The position numbers and the translations under genes were made by a program. Of a stretch of 64,000 nucleotides of DNA, positions 18,341-27,800 are shown in pieces. Source of the stretch: an uncultured Verrucomicrobiota bacterium (lineage in GTDB: Bacteria > Verrucomicrobiota > Verrucomicrobiia > Opitutales > Intestinicryptomonadaceae). The first letter of the stretch is position 1, and each line of letters opens with the position of its first letter. Where the stretch lies: contig CASFDK010000043.1 of NCBI GenBank assembly GCA_949293415.1, forward strand, positions 62,001 through 126,000, read 5' to 3'. The notes beneath the pieces were generated by a model. The model saw only the letters and a program-made list of their open reading frames with translations. It did no database searches and was not told where the DNA came from.

Positions 18341-19489
18341 ATGAATATTGAAAACAGCGAAAACGATTCTTTTGAACGCGAAGGTTGTGTCGATTTCAAC
18401 GTAAGCGATCCGCTACAGAAAGAGAAATCTGCCAAAACGGAAACTGAGAAAAAACCAGTCGAAACATTTATTTCTTCCTCTGAAGAAAATACTCGCCCCG
18501 GCGACGAAGACTCTTTTGAGCCGTCGTCGTATCGGGTCGCTCGGACGGAAATAACACAGGAGGAAATAAATCAAAAATATCGCGACGAAACTGAAGACGC
18601 CCAAATCGACACTTCTCAATCGGGCGGTTTTCTTCTCGGGGCTTTCAAGTATTTATTGATTGTCGTTGCGTGCATACTGGGGCTTTTGATACTTTTCGAC
18701 GTTGTTCGATTTGCGAAAGACGTCTCCGATATGCCGCCGTTTATCAAGTATTTTTGCTATGCGGCATTGTTTGTATTTTTCGGCACAATCGCATATGTTT
18801 GTCGGAAAATCTGGAACGGATTCGAGGAAGTAAAGCAGAGCGAGCCGCCTCTTTCCTTGTCGTCCTACAACTCGCCCGAAAAACTGGTGTCTGCGAAAAA
18901 CAGATGCCTGTCCGTACTGGATGGTATTTCCAGAGAGAAACTTTCGAAGTATATCGCCGAGAAAGACCCCGAGAAAAAAACAAGTACGATTGACGATTTA
19001 ATGGTGCGGAAAGAGAAACTCGAGCAGGGGGGAAGCACTACACAAGAGTGGCTCGAAAGTTATAGAAGCTTTCAGGGCAAATTGAAGGAAATTGCCGGAA
19101 GAAGAAAAAATGTATACTGCATTAGAGTTGCCTCCTTGACGGCTCTTTGTCCGTTTTCGATTGTCGACAGGATGATTGTAGTTTATTATTCGCTACAGTT
19201 AATCAGCGATATTTTCGAAATTTTCGGACGTAAAAGACCGTCGAGTTTCATCACGGTTCAAATATTTTCAAAGGCGATATTCAACATTTATTTCTCGGGT
19301 ATAGCCTCGGATTATACCGAATATACGGGAGAACTTGTGGATATTCTCAAGGACTCGATTGGAACCCAGTTTTCGGCAAAAATACTTTCGAAAATATCGG
19401 GGAAAGCAGCCGAAGGCGTAATAAATGCCTTTTTACTGCATCGCTTGGGAAAATATACAATCAACTCGCTTTGCATTGTAAAAGAATAA
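18341..19489 (+). CDS. YcjF/DUF697-like membrane protein, partner of the YcjX-like GTPase
   Basis: A 382-residue protein. It has a charged, Ser/Glu-rich N-terminus (1-95), two membrane helices at about 101-122 and 135-154, a helical linker, and a hydrophobic C-terminal domain. The end (AAEGVINAFLLHRLGKYTI) resembles the C-terminus of YcjF (AEGLGNGLLTARLG). YcjF follows YcjX in enterobacteria, and the same order here, 21 bases apart, supports the assignment. Overall similarity looks distant. It shares the AT-rich composition of the GTPase gene. The likely site is the inner membrane with both termini cytoplasmic. Confidence 0.72.
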   Translation: MNIENSENDSFEREGCVDFNVSDPLQKEKSAKTETEKKPVETFISSSEENTRPGDEDSFEPSSYRVARTEITQEEINQKYRDETEDAQIDTSQSGGFLLGAFKYLLIVVACILGLLILFDVVRFAKDVSDMPPFIKYFCYAALFVFFGTIAYVCRKIWNGFEEVKQSEPPLSLSSYNSPEKLVSAKNRCLSVLDGISREKLSKYIAEKDPEKKTSTIDDLMVRKEKLEQGGSTTQEWLESYRSFQGKLKEIAGRRKNVYCIRVASLTALCPFSIVDRMIVVYYSLQLISDIFEIFGRKRPSSFITVQIFSKAIFNIYFSGIASDYTEYTGELVDILKDSIGTQFSAKILSKISGKAAEGVINAFLLHRLGKYTINSLCIVKE

Positions 19490-19503
19490 CAAACGAGCGA
19501 AAC

Positions 19504-19540
19504 AAAAAGCGCGCGGATTTTACTTCCCGCGCGCTTTTTG
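19504..19540. terminator. Bidirectional terminator after the YcjX/YcjF-like pair
   Basis: AAAAAGCGCGCGG pairs with CCGCGCGCTTTTT around a ten-base loop. A and T runs on the two sides let it serve both the plus-strand pair and the convergent phosphatase gene. Confidence 0.9.
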
Positions 19541-19558
19541 TTTTTTATGGTTTGAAAG

Positions 19559-20713
19559 TTATTTTTTTATCACGAAATCGGGGCGCGATTGTTTGCCCGT
19601 CTTGTCTTTGAATTTTACCGTAATTGTGCCGTTTCCAAGCTCGACATTCATTATTTCCGTGTCCGAATTTGCGATATTGGGCGCGTCGAAATTTTCGTCG
19701 GCAGGGTAGAATGCGTATTTGTGCAGGTGTCCGCTCAAATACAAATCTACTTTCTTTCCCTTGAGGACGGGCGCAAAAACCTTGCGGAAGTGTATCGAGC
19801 CGTGCCAGTCGCCCCACGACGGCGGAATGTGGACTACCACGATTTTATATGTCGCGTTCCTGAAGTCTGGGCTTTCCAAAACTTCGGCGAGCCACTTTGC
19901 CTGCTCAATTCTGTAGTTGTCGAAATCGGCGGAGTCGAAGTATTCTATATCGTTGTCGGGCTTGTCTTCGCCCGAGTCGAGGAAGATAAAGAATGCGTCG
20001 CGGATTTTTTTAGTGTAGTAGGGCTTTCCCGTGTTTGTCGGGAAGTAGTCCATATAGCTTTCCGAGTGGTTGCCGCGTGTTTCGTGATTGCCGCGCGAGA
20101 ACAGAATCGGCTTCGACGATTTCGTCGCTTCGGTTGCAGTTATCAGAAAGTCGCGATAGAGCTGTTGGGGCGAGCTCATAATCGACGTTACCATATCGCC
20201 GTTGAAAATCAGAAAGTCGTCGTTTTCGGCGGTCGAGAGCAGGGCTTTGAGCTTTTCGTTGTCGCCGTGGATGTCGTTTACGACCGAAAATTTCATACCC
20301 TTTTTTGAGTTGTCGAGCGTTTCCAGTGTCGGGGGAATTCTTTGATACACTCTTGTGGAGGCGACTTTACCGTAGAAAATGTTTGTATACTCCGTACCGG
20401 TAACTTCGCGCGAGAATACGCGGTAATTGTATTTTTTGCCTTTTTCGAGTCCCTTGACGGTAACCTTGTGGAGTTTGCCGATTTGCTTTTTGCCCATCGG
20501 CGCGTCGAAAAATTTCGGGCGTTCTTTTGCGTAGAAGTGCGAGCCGTCGGCGGGGGCGACTTCCACCCACGACATCGCGTCCGCATCCGTCGCCCATACG
20601 ATTGTCGCCGAATTTTCGGTGACATTTTGCAGAATCGGTCCGCAGACTATTTTAATTGCCCCCGAAGCCAAAAGCGGAACGAGGAGCGAAAGTGTTGCAA
20701 TGTATTTTCCCAT
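19559..20713 (-). CDS. Secreted purple-acid-phosphatase-like metallophosphoesterase
   Basis: A 384-residue exported enzyme. A signal peptide covers about residues 1-18. A fibronectin-like N-terminal domain of the purple acid phosphatase type follows (ILQNVTENSATIVWATD, KLHKVTVKGLEKGKKYNYRV). The catalytic domain has the metallophosphoesterase motifs NDIHGD, FNGDMV, SRGNHETRG, VVVHIPP and SGHLHKY. It probably hydrolyses phosphate esters in the periplasm or outside the cell; the substrate is unknown. It is separated from the upstream mscS-like gene by a terminator. No clear Shine-Dalgarno is seen. Confidence 0.85.
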   Translation of the reverse strand: MGKYIATLSLLVPLLASGAIKIVCGPILQNVTENSATIVWATDADAMSWVEVAPADGSHFYAKERPKFFDAPMGKKQIGKLHKVTVKGLEKGKKYNYRVFSREVTGTEYTNIFYGKVASTRVYQRIPPTLETLDNSKKGMKFSVVNDIHGDNEKLKALLSTAENDDFLIFNGDMVTSIMSSPQQLYRDFLITATEATKSSKPILFSRGNHETRGNHSESYMDYFPTNTGKPYYTKKIRDAFFIFLDSGEDKPDNDIEYFDSADFDNYRIEQAKWLAEVLESPDFRNATYKIVVVHIPPSWGDWHGSIHFRKVFAPVLKGKKVDLYLSGHLHKYAFYPADENFDAPNIANSDTEIMNVELGNGTITVKFKDKTGKQSRPDFVIKK

Positions 20714-20768
20714 AGGCGTTTCACATGTAAAAAAACCGTGTACGGGCGGTCAATGCTTTTTTTTTGAC

Positions 20769-20797
20769 AAAAAAACGCGGGCGAACCAACCCGCGTT
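20769..20797 (-). terminator. Terminator of the mscS-like gene
   Basis: Read on the minus strand, ACGCGGG and CCCGCGT form a 7-bp stem with an eight-base loop, followed by seven T. It lies just after the mscS-like stop codon. Confidence 0.85.
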
Positions 20798-20821
20798 TAC
20801 AGCTTATTGTTTTAGGCAATG

Positions 20822-22162
20822 TTATTTTGCCGTTTTCGGTAGCGTTTCAACATACAGAGACCGCGAGGGGAACGCAAACGAAAGCCCGCGGTTTTGCACC
20901 GCCCGCATAATCGCCAAGTTTATCTCCTGAACCCTTTCCCCGAAGGGTATTGCGTTGAGGTCGAAGACATAGTAGAGCACGGAGATGTCGAGCGACGACT
21001 CCCCGAAGTTCGCGAAGGATACGCGGATGTCGGAGCTATCGACTTTCGGATTTTCGCGCAAAAGCTTTTTGATGTCTTCAACAATCTGCTCGAGCTGGTC
21101 GGCTGTCGTGTCGTATGTCAGCCCTATTGTCATCGTGACGCGGCGTTTGTTGCGCTTCGACCAGTTTTCTACGGTGGCATTCGCCAGAACCGAATTGGGA
21201 ATGCTCACAACCGTGCGCGGGAAGGTGCGAATGCGCGTGGAACGGAAGCCGATGTATTCCACAGTGCCCTCGATTCCCACCGTGGTAATCCAATCGCCGA
21301 CTATAAACGGCTTGTCCACAATAATCGACATCGAACCGAAGAAGTTCGCGATTGTGTCTTTCGACGCAAAAGCCAACGCCGCGCCACCGATACCCAGAGA
21401 GGCGACAACCGCCGTGATGTTCGCTCCTAGCGTGTCGAGAACCACAAGAAACGTGAAAGTGTATATTGCGTATTTTGCTATGCGGCTGCCGAGGTCGAGC
21501 AGGTTTTTAGTCGCCGCATATTGGACGGTCATACGCTCTTCGAGCATTTTGAAGAACACGTCGGAAATTATGCGCAAGACCCAGCAGAGCAACACAAAGA
21601 AGAACACCGTTGAAACCCTGCGCACGGTGAACGTAAAATCGGGAGAGTGCGAAAGCAGCAAAATCGCCGCGTCGGTTGCGACCAAAATCACGAACCACGA
21701 AATCGGGTGGCGCAACTTTGCAAGCAATAGGCGGCTCGCCTTCACGGTCTCCTTGTCCTTGGTGCGGAAAATCAGGTTGAATATGAACGCGATGAAAAAG
21801 TGCTGCAACGCCCACGCAGCTAAAATCAGAATCGCGCCCAGAACGGGCGAAATAACGCGCACTCCGCAAACCTTTTTCGCGAGGATGTCGGCGAAATCGG
21901 GCGAAATGTTGTCGTGAACGAATCTTACCGTCGTTCGGGCGAGCACGCGCAAATTGTGCCTGTCTTCGTCTCCACTGTGTTTGATTTTCTCGAGAAACTG
22001 CTCGCTTTCCGATTTCTGAGCCGCCGCCTGTGCCGCTTGGGGTTGGCTTGCCGCCTGTGAGGACTGCTGCTCCTGTGCGGCACAGGGCAGGGAAACAAAA
22101 GCCATCGCGAAAACCGCAGTTAAAATCGAAACAAATCTCCTTATAAATGATGTCGTCGACAT
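20822..22162 (-). CDS. MscS-family mechanosensitive channel
   Basis: A 446-residue inner-membrane channel that releases solutes under osmotic down-shock. It has an N-terminal signal or signal anchor ending near CAAQEQ, a Gln/Ala-rich periplasmic stretch, and several membrane helices. The pore helix segment ANITAVVASLGIGGAALAFA is characteristic. The beta domain has IIVDKPFIVGDWI and RSTRIRTFPRTVVSIPNS. The chosen start is the ATG giving MSTTSFIRRFVSILTAVFA; the frame extends 28 codons upstream without signal character. It is larger than E. coli MscS (286) because of the extra N-terminal helices and export signal. Confidence 0.9.
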   Translation of the reverse strand: MSTTSFIRRFVSILTAVFAMAFVSLPCAAQEQQSSQAASQPQAAQAAAQKSESEQFLEKIKHSGDEDRHNLRVLARTTVRFVHDNISPDFADILAKKVCGVRVISPVLGAILILAAWALQHFFIAFIFNLIFRTKDKETVKASRLLLAKLRHPISWFVILVATDAAILLLSHSPDFTFTVRRVSTVFFFVLLCWVLRIISDVFFKMLEERMTVQYAATKNLLDLGSRIAKYAIYTFTFLVVLDTLGANITAVVASLGIGGAALAFASKDTIANFFGSMSIIVDKPFIVGDWITTVGIEGTVEYIGFRSTRIRTFPRTVVSIPNSVLANATVENWSKRNKRRVTMTIGLTYDTTADQLEQIVEDIKKLLRENPKVDSSDIRVSFANFGESSLDISVLYYVFDLNAIPFGERVQEINLAIMRAVQNRGLSFAFPSRSLYVETLPKTAK

Positions 22163-22545
22163 AGATTTAATTGTTGGACGAAAAGCAAACCACTCCGCCG
22201 CCTGATTTTCAAGCCGAAAATGGGGCGGGGGGTGTTGCGTAGCCAAAACGGAGACTTGTCGTGCGCATATAAATCTTTATTTTAAATGCAATCCGCGAAA
22301 GACCTCGAAACGTGCGGCTATTTTATCGGTTTGACACGTCAAACGATTGAGGAGCTTGCCGACTTCCGAAAAAAAAGTTAAAAAAAACTTGCAAAGGCGA
22401 CGCTATGGGGTATCACAGGTGAACAATAAGGTAACAAAAAAGGCAATTCGGACAAACGCTTTTCGTCCTTTTTTTGTTATTTTTTTTACGTTTTGTAATA
22501 CAACCTATTTACTTCATTTGGTTAAAACAGTCAAAATTAGACAAA
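22163..22545. other. Intergenic region upstream of sucC with an inverted repeat
   Basis: This 383-base gap separates the mscS-like start from sucC, which is divergent from it. I see no gene in it. It is AT-rich near sucC. It holds a perfect inverted repeat at 22329-22344, GTTTGAC-AC-GTCAAAC (7-bp arms), that could be an operator or small hairpin. Promoters for both flanking genes must lie here, but I cannot fix -35 and -10 boxes with confidence. Confidence 0.5.
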
Positions 22546-23739
22546 ATGAATATTCACGAATATCAAGCAAAAGCATTGTTTAAGGAATTCGGCGTTCCCG
22601 TACAGGACGGCGTTGCCGTCAAGTCGCCCGCCGAATTCGATGCGGCAATCGCGTCGCTCCCTGGCGACCACATCGTCGTTAAGTCGCAGATACACGCGGG
22701 CGGACGCGGCAAGGGCGTTTTCGCCGACGGTTTCAAGGGCGGCGTCAAGTTTGTTGCCAAATCGGAAGCCGCCGACACAGCAAAGAAAATGCTCGGCAAT
22801 ACCCTCATCACCAAGCAGACCGGTCCGCAAGGCAGAACGGTAGCCACGCTTTTCTTCGCAGAAGCTGTAGACATCGATAAGGAATACTACCTCTCCATCC
22901 TTATGGACAGGGCTTCGAGCAAAATCGCGATCGTCGCTTCGCTCGCGGGCGGTATGGATATCGAAAAAGTCGCGGAAGAAACGCCCGACCAAATCCTTAC
23001 GATGCTTGTAGACCCCGACATCGGTTTGCAACCCTTCCAAGTCCGCAAACTCGGCTACTTCCTCGGCTTCGGCGCGAAGGAAATGATGAAGCAGTGGTCG
23101 GCTGTCATCAAAGGCTTGTTCAAGCTTTTCTGGTCGAAAGACTGCTCGATGGTGGAAGTAAACCCGCTCGTTCTCACTAAGGACGGCAAGCTTCTGTGCC
23201 TCGACGCAAAGGTTTCGTTCGACGACAACGCGCGTTTCCGCCATCCCGAAGTCGAAGCTCTCCGCGACCCGCACGAAGAAGACCCCAAGGAAATCGAAGC
23301 GGGCAAGTTCGGTCTGAACTACATCGCACTCGACGGCAATATCGCGTGTATGGTCAATGGCGCGGGCTTGGCTATGTCGACTATGGACATCATCAAGTTC
23401 TTCGGCGGCAACCCCGCGAACTTCCTCGACGTTGGCGGCGGCGCAAACGAAGAGGCTATTACGCAGGCGTTCAACATTCTCCTCAAGGACAAGAACGTTA
23501 AGGGTATACTCGTAAACATCTTCGGCGGCATTATGAAGTGCGACGTTATCGCTGCGGGCGTTATCGCGGCGGTCAAGAACGTCGGCTTGACTCTCCCGCT
23601 CGTCGTTAGACTCGAAGGCACAAACGTCGAAAAGGGCAGGCAGATGCTCGCCGAAAGCGGCATCAAGCTTACCACGGCAGACTCTCTTGCGGACGCGGCG
23701 GAAAAGATTGTAAAAATCGTCGCAAACGAAAACAAATAA
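22546..23739 (+). CDS. sucC: Succinyl-CoA ligase, beta subunit
   Basis: Forms the nucleotide-binding subunit of succinyl-CoA synthetase, which interconverts succinyl-CoA and succinate with substrate-level phosphorylation. The N-terminus MNIHEYQAKALFKEFGVPV is diagnostic. The ATP-grasp segment SQIHAGGRGKGVF, EVNPLVL (metal site), and GGIMKCDVIAAGVI plus PLVVRLEGTNVE near the end are typical. Length 397 matches the family. The frame extends 24 codons further upstream into an AT-rich leader, which is not family-like. No Shine-Dalgarno is seen, only TAGACAAA before the ATG. sucD follows after 19 bases. Confidence 0.97.
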   Translation: MNIHEYQAKALFKEFGVPVQDGVAVKSPAEFDAAIASLPGDHIVVKSQIHAGGRGKGVFADGFKGGVKFVAKSEAADTAKKMLGNTLITKQTGPQGRTVATLFFAEAVDIDKEYYLSILMDRASSKIAIVASLAGGMDIEKVAEETPDQILTMLVDPDIGLQPFQVRKLGYFLGFGAKEMMKQWSAVIKGLFKLFWSKDCSMVEVNPLVLTKDGKLLCLDAKVSFDDNARFRHPEVEALRDPHEEDPKEIEAGKFGLNYIALDGNIACMVNGAGLAMSTMDIIKFFGGNPANFLDVGGGANEEAITQAFNILLKDKNVKGILVNIFGGIMKCDVIAAGVIAAVKNVGLTLPLVVRLEGTNVEKGRQMLAESGIKLTTADSLADAAEKIVKIVANENK

Positions 23740-23758
23740 CCTTTAATTCGATATAAAA

Positions 23759-24643
23759 ATGAGCGTACTCGTAAACAAAGATACAAGAGTCGTCGTAAGC
23801 GGTATTACAGGCAACACCGGCGCATTCCACACACGCCAGTGCATTGAATACGGCACAAACATCGTGGCGGGCGTCACCCCCGGCAAGGGCGGTCAACTTT
23901 TCGACGAAAAAGTCCCCGTCTTCAACACGATTGCGGAATCCGTAAGCAAGGAAGGCGCAAATGCGTGCGTTATTTACGTTCCGCCGCCGTTCGCAGCCGA
24001 CGCAATCATCGAAGCTATCGACGCGAAAATTCCGCTTATCATCTGCATCACCGAAGGCATTCCGGTAAAGGATATGGCTATCGTAAAGTCGCGCCTTATG
24101 CAGAAAGACTGCGTCTCGCGTCTCATCGGTCCGAACTGCCCCGGTATCATCACCCCCGGAGAATGCAAAATCGGCATTATGCCGGGCTATATCCACAAAC
24201 CCGGTAACGTCGGCGTAGTAAGCCGTTCGGGTACTCTTACTTACGAAGCCGTTTGGCAGCTCACCTGCCTCGGATACGGTCAGAGCACGGTTATCGGTAT
24301 CGGCGGCGACCCCATCAACGGCACAAGCCACCTCGACGCGGTAAAAATGTTCAACGACGACCCGCAGACCGACGCAATCGTTATGATTGGCGAAATCGGC
24401 GGCAACGGCGAACAAATCGCGGCTGAATGGCTGAAGGCAAACTGCAAGAAGCCCGTTGCGGCGTTCATCGCGGGCCGTACGGCTCCGAAGGGTCGCAGAA
24501 TGGGACACGCAGGCGCAATCGTCTCGGGCAAATCGGGCGGCGCGGAAGACAAAATCAACGCCCTCAAGGCTGCCGGCATTGCGGTTGCCGATACCCCGTC
24601 GGTCATCGGCGAAACGCTCCTCAAGCATTGGGGCAAGATGTAA
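23759..24643 (+). CDS. sucD: Succinyl-CoA ligase, alpha subunit
   Basis: CoA-binding and phosphohistidine-bearing subunit of succinyl-CoA synthetase, partner of sucC. Clear landmarks are [19 protein letters not shown] at the start, GVTPGKGG (CoA-binding fold), [59 protein letters not shown], and [15 protein letters not shown] with the active-site histidine. Length 294 is normal. It is in an operon with sucC and ends at a strong terminator. The enzyme can serve a TCA cycle or fermentative and ferredoxin-linked amino-acid use, which would fit iorA at the window's right end. Confidence 0.97.
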   Translation: MSVLVNKDTRVVVSGITGNTGAFHTRQCIEYGTNIVAGVTPGKGGQLFDEKVPVFNTIAESVSKEGANACVIYVPPPFAADAIIEAIDAKIPLIICITEGIPVKDMAIVKSRLMQKDCVSRLIGPNCPGIITPGECKIGIMPGYIHKPGNVGVVSRSGTLTYEAVWQLTCLGYGQSTVIGIGGDPINGTSHLDAVKMFNDDPQTDAIVMIGEIGGNGEQIAAEWLKANCKKPVAAFIAGRTAPKGRRMGHAGAIVSGKSGGAEDKINALKAAGIAVADTPSVIGETLLKHWGKM

Positions 24644-24670
24644 TACATTCCGTCGAAAGACTAAATATTC

Positions 24671-24697
24671 AAACTCCGCATTGTGCGGAGTTTTTTT
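24671..24697 (+). terminator. Terminator of sucCD
   Basis: ACTCCGCA and TGCGGAGT form a tight stem around a short loop, followed by seven T. Confidence 0.92.
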
Positions 24698-24748
24698 GTG
24701 TCAACGGTTTGCAAAAAATTAAACTGTTTACCAAAAAAAACGCTATTT

Positions 24749-24767
24749 GAACTTTACAAGAAAGTTC
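24749..24767. promoter_or_regulatory. Inverted repeat, candidate operator of the GH2-like gene
   Basis: GAACTTT and AAAGTTC are perfect 7-bp arms around ACAAG. The element lies about 75 bases before the GH2-like start and after the sucCD terminator, where a regulator of a sugar-active gene would be expected. A second small hairpin, GCCGCC-CATTC-GGCGGC, occurs at 24808-24824 just before the AAAAGGTAAA ribosome site. Confidence 0.45.
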
Positions 24768-24841
24768 GGGGTGTTAGTTTGTCTGCATCAACTGTGTGAT
24801 ATATATAGCCGCCCATTCGGCGGCCTAAAAAGGTAAAATAT

Positions 24842-27800
24842 ATGATGAAACTTGTAAAAATTCTGGAGATACTCGTCGCGGCAACGGCGGTGGCATATTC
24901 GGCGGACTCGAGGCTGGAACTTACTCCATCGGCTTCGCCCGTTGAGAAAATCACTGCAAAGAGGTCGCAAATCGTACTAAACGGCGTATGGGAATGCGCG
25001 CCCGTGGCGACTTTCGGCGAGGCGTTGCCGCCCGCCGAAGAATGGGGCAAAATACTCGTTCCCGGATTCACGTTCAAGAGCAACTCGAAGCCGGGGATTG
25101 TCGAACAAAAGAACACTCCCCGCTGGAAAACAAAAGCCGAACGTTTCTGGCTTCGCCGCAATATAGACATTCCCGAACAGTGGAATGGCGAGATAGTTCT
25201 GCGAATAGAAAACGTTGTGACGGGCGCGCGCGTGTTCGTGGACGGCAGGGAAGTGGGCAACATCATTTACCCCGCAGAGGAGCTCGATATTTCGAAATTT
25301 GTCACGGCGGGCAAAACGGCTTCAATCGCGCTTCAAATGGGGTCGTATTTCTATCCGCCGCAACTGCTCAACGACAAACCCGCGCCGAAAAAGAAGGATA
25401 AAAAGCCGACATTTTCGGGAATGCTCGGCATCAGCGGCGATGTGTTCCTGCTGTCGCGACCCAAAGGCGCGCAAATCAACGATGTTTTCATCAAGACAAG
25501 CGTGGAGCATATGCGCCTCGACTTAGATGTCGAACTGAGGAACGCCAAAAGCGGAGATTACGAAGTTTCCGTAAAAATCGTAGACGTCTCGAACGGCGAA
25601 GTTGCAAAACGCTTTTCGCGCGAATTCGCACTCGCAGGCGAATCGAAAGTCAAACTCTCCGAAAAATGGGAAAATCCCAAACTTTGGGATGTAAACCAAC
25701 CCAACCTTTATTTCGCCGAAATTTCGCTCAAAAAGAACGGCAAAACGCTCGACACGACGAAGACGCGCTTCGGCTTTAGGGAATTCAAGATAGACGGCAA
25801 ACACTTCTCGCTTAACGGCAAGAGGGTACGCCTTATACCGTTGCACAACTTCTTCGAGGGCGATACGGGCGGCGTGCGTCAGGCGATTTCGAACTCGCTG
25901 GACGCATTCAAGAAATGCAATTTCAACGCGTTCGAACTTTGGCCGTGGAAGCATTCGGCAACTTCTATTCAGTCGCGAAAAGTCTGGGCGGAGCTTGCCG
26001 ACGAAAAGGGCATTTTGATTCTGTACCCCGCAAACGCGGACAGCGACGACTTCAAATGGAATTGGAATGATATCGACGCGCGCACGAAGTGGACGGGCAG
26101 ATTCATCCGCCAGTGGAAGGAAATCCGTAACAACCCGTCGGTTATCGCGTTTATGACGCTACCGAACACATATCCGAACAACGCGGCGGCAAACCCGATG
26201 AACTTGGGCAATTCCTTGCGCTACAGAATGGTTGAAGACCTTTTGCCTACGCTTAATTACAGTAACCCCGCACAGGGTAAAAGGCTCGTCGCCATGATGA
26301 AGATGTTCGACCAAACCCGTCCCGTTTCGGGACACCACTCGTGCACCACGGGCGACTTTCACTCAATCAACCACTACATCGATTTCGTCCCGCTTCAGGA
26401 ACGCGAAGAGTGGCTTTCGAACTGGGCGAAAAACGGCAACGTTCCGTTCTGCGCAATCGAATTCGGAACGCCGTTCTTTGGCAATTTCGTGCGCGACAGA
26501 GGAAACCCGTACTCATCGTACTCATCCGAACCGCTTTTGACGGAATTTGTCGCCCCGTATCTCGGCGCGGCGGCGTACAAAAACGAATCCGACGCCTACC
26601 GCAAGATGGTCTCCGACGGCTATATTGAAGCAAAGAAAGAGTGGAAGCCTATGAACGAAGCCGACGAATTCCGCTTCGCCGACAATATGGCGGACTTTCA
26701 GGCTCTCTTCAATAAAAACACTTGGCGCAGTTGGCGCGCGTGGGGCATCCCCGGCGGAATGGTTCCGTGGCGCGATGCGTACGGTTGGGTGCCCGAACGC
26801 GGTATGATGGATCTGCCGTTCAAGCACGGCGCACTCGGTTGGCAGCCGCCTAAAATCTCCAAGCGCGCTTTCTACGGAATGGCTGAAGGCGGCGCAAAAC
26901 CAAACGCGTCGGGTCGCGCGCTTATCGAAAACCAAAAGCACGCCCTCGCGTGGATAGGCGGCAAGCCAGAAGCGTTCACCGACAAGGCGCACCATTTCTA
27001 CGGCGGCGAAAAAGTTGAAAAAACGGCGGTCATAACAAACGACCTGCGCGACGACGCCAAATATTCGCTCGAATGGACGGCGACATTGAACGGAAAACAA
27101 ATCGCCTCGGGCAAGCTCGAAGGCGTTGTTCCCGTCGGCGAAACCGCATTCGCGCCGTTCTCGTTTGATATTCCCGAAGCGGACGGAAAAACACTCGGCG
27201 AAATCGAAATCAAAGGCACTGTCGGCGGAATCGAAAACGCTGACAAGTTCGCGTTCGCGGTATATCCGCAGACAAAATTCCCGCGCACAACCGTGAAAGT
27301 TTTCGACCCGCAGCGCAAGACCTCGAAGGCGCTCAACGCGCTCGGAATCCAGACCGTTCCGTGGGACGGCGAATGCGACGGCGGTCTTCTCATCCTCTGC
27401 GAAAACGCGTACGCAAAAAAACTTCCCGCAAACATCGTGGAATTTGCCGAAAAGGGTGGCAGTGTTCTTATTCTCCCGCAGCCCGAGGAAATACTCGAGC
27501 AGTTGCGCGGCTTCAGAACGTCGAAGTTCGTCTCGCGTAGAGTGTTCCCCGTTTTGACGATGCAAGACCATCCGTTTATCGCAGGCTTCGGTCCCGAAGA
27601 CTTCCGCGACTGGCGCGGTGCGGGTACATTCGCTCCCGAAACGAAAACAACCGAAATCATCGGCGACAAACGCCCGCTCTACGGTTGGCACTGGGGCAAC
27701 AGGGGCAGCGTGGCATCGCAGTCTCTCGAAAAACCGCACAGGGCGGGATGGACTCCGATTCTCGAATGCGAATTCGACTTGGCTTACTCGCCGCTTATGG

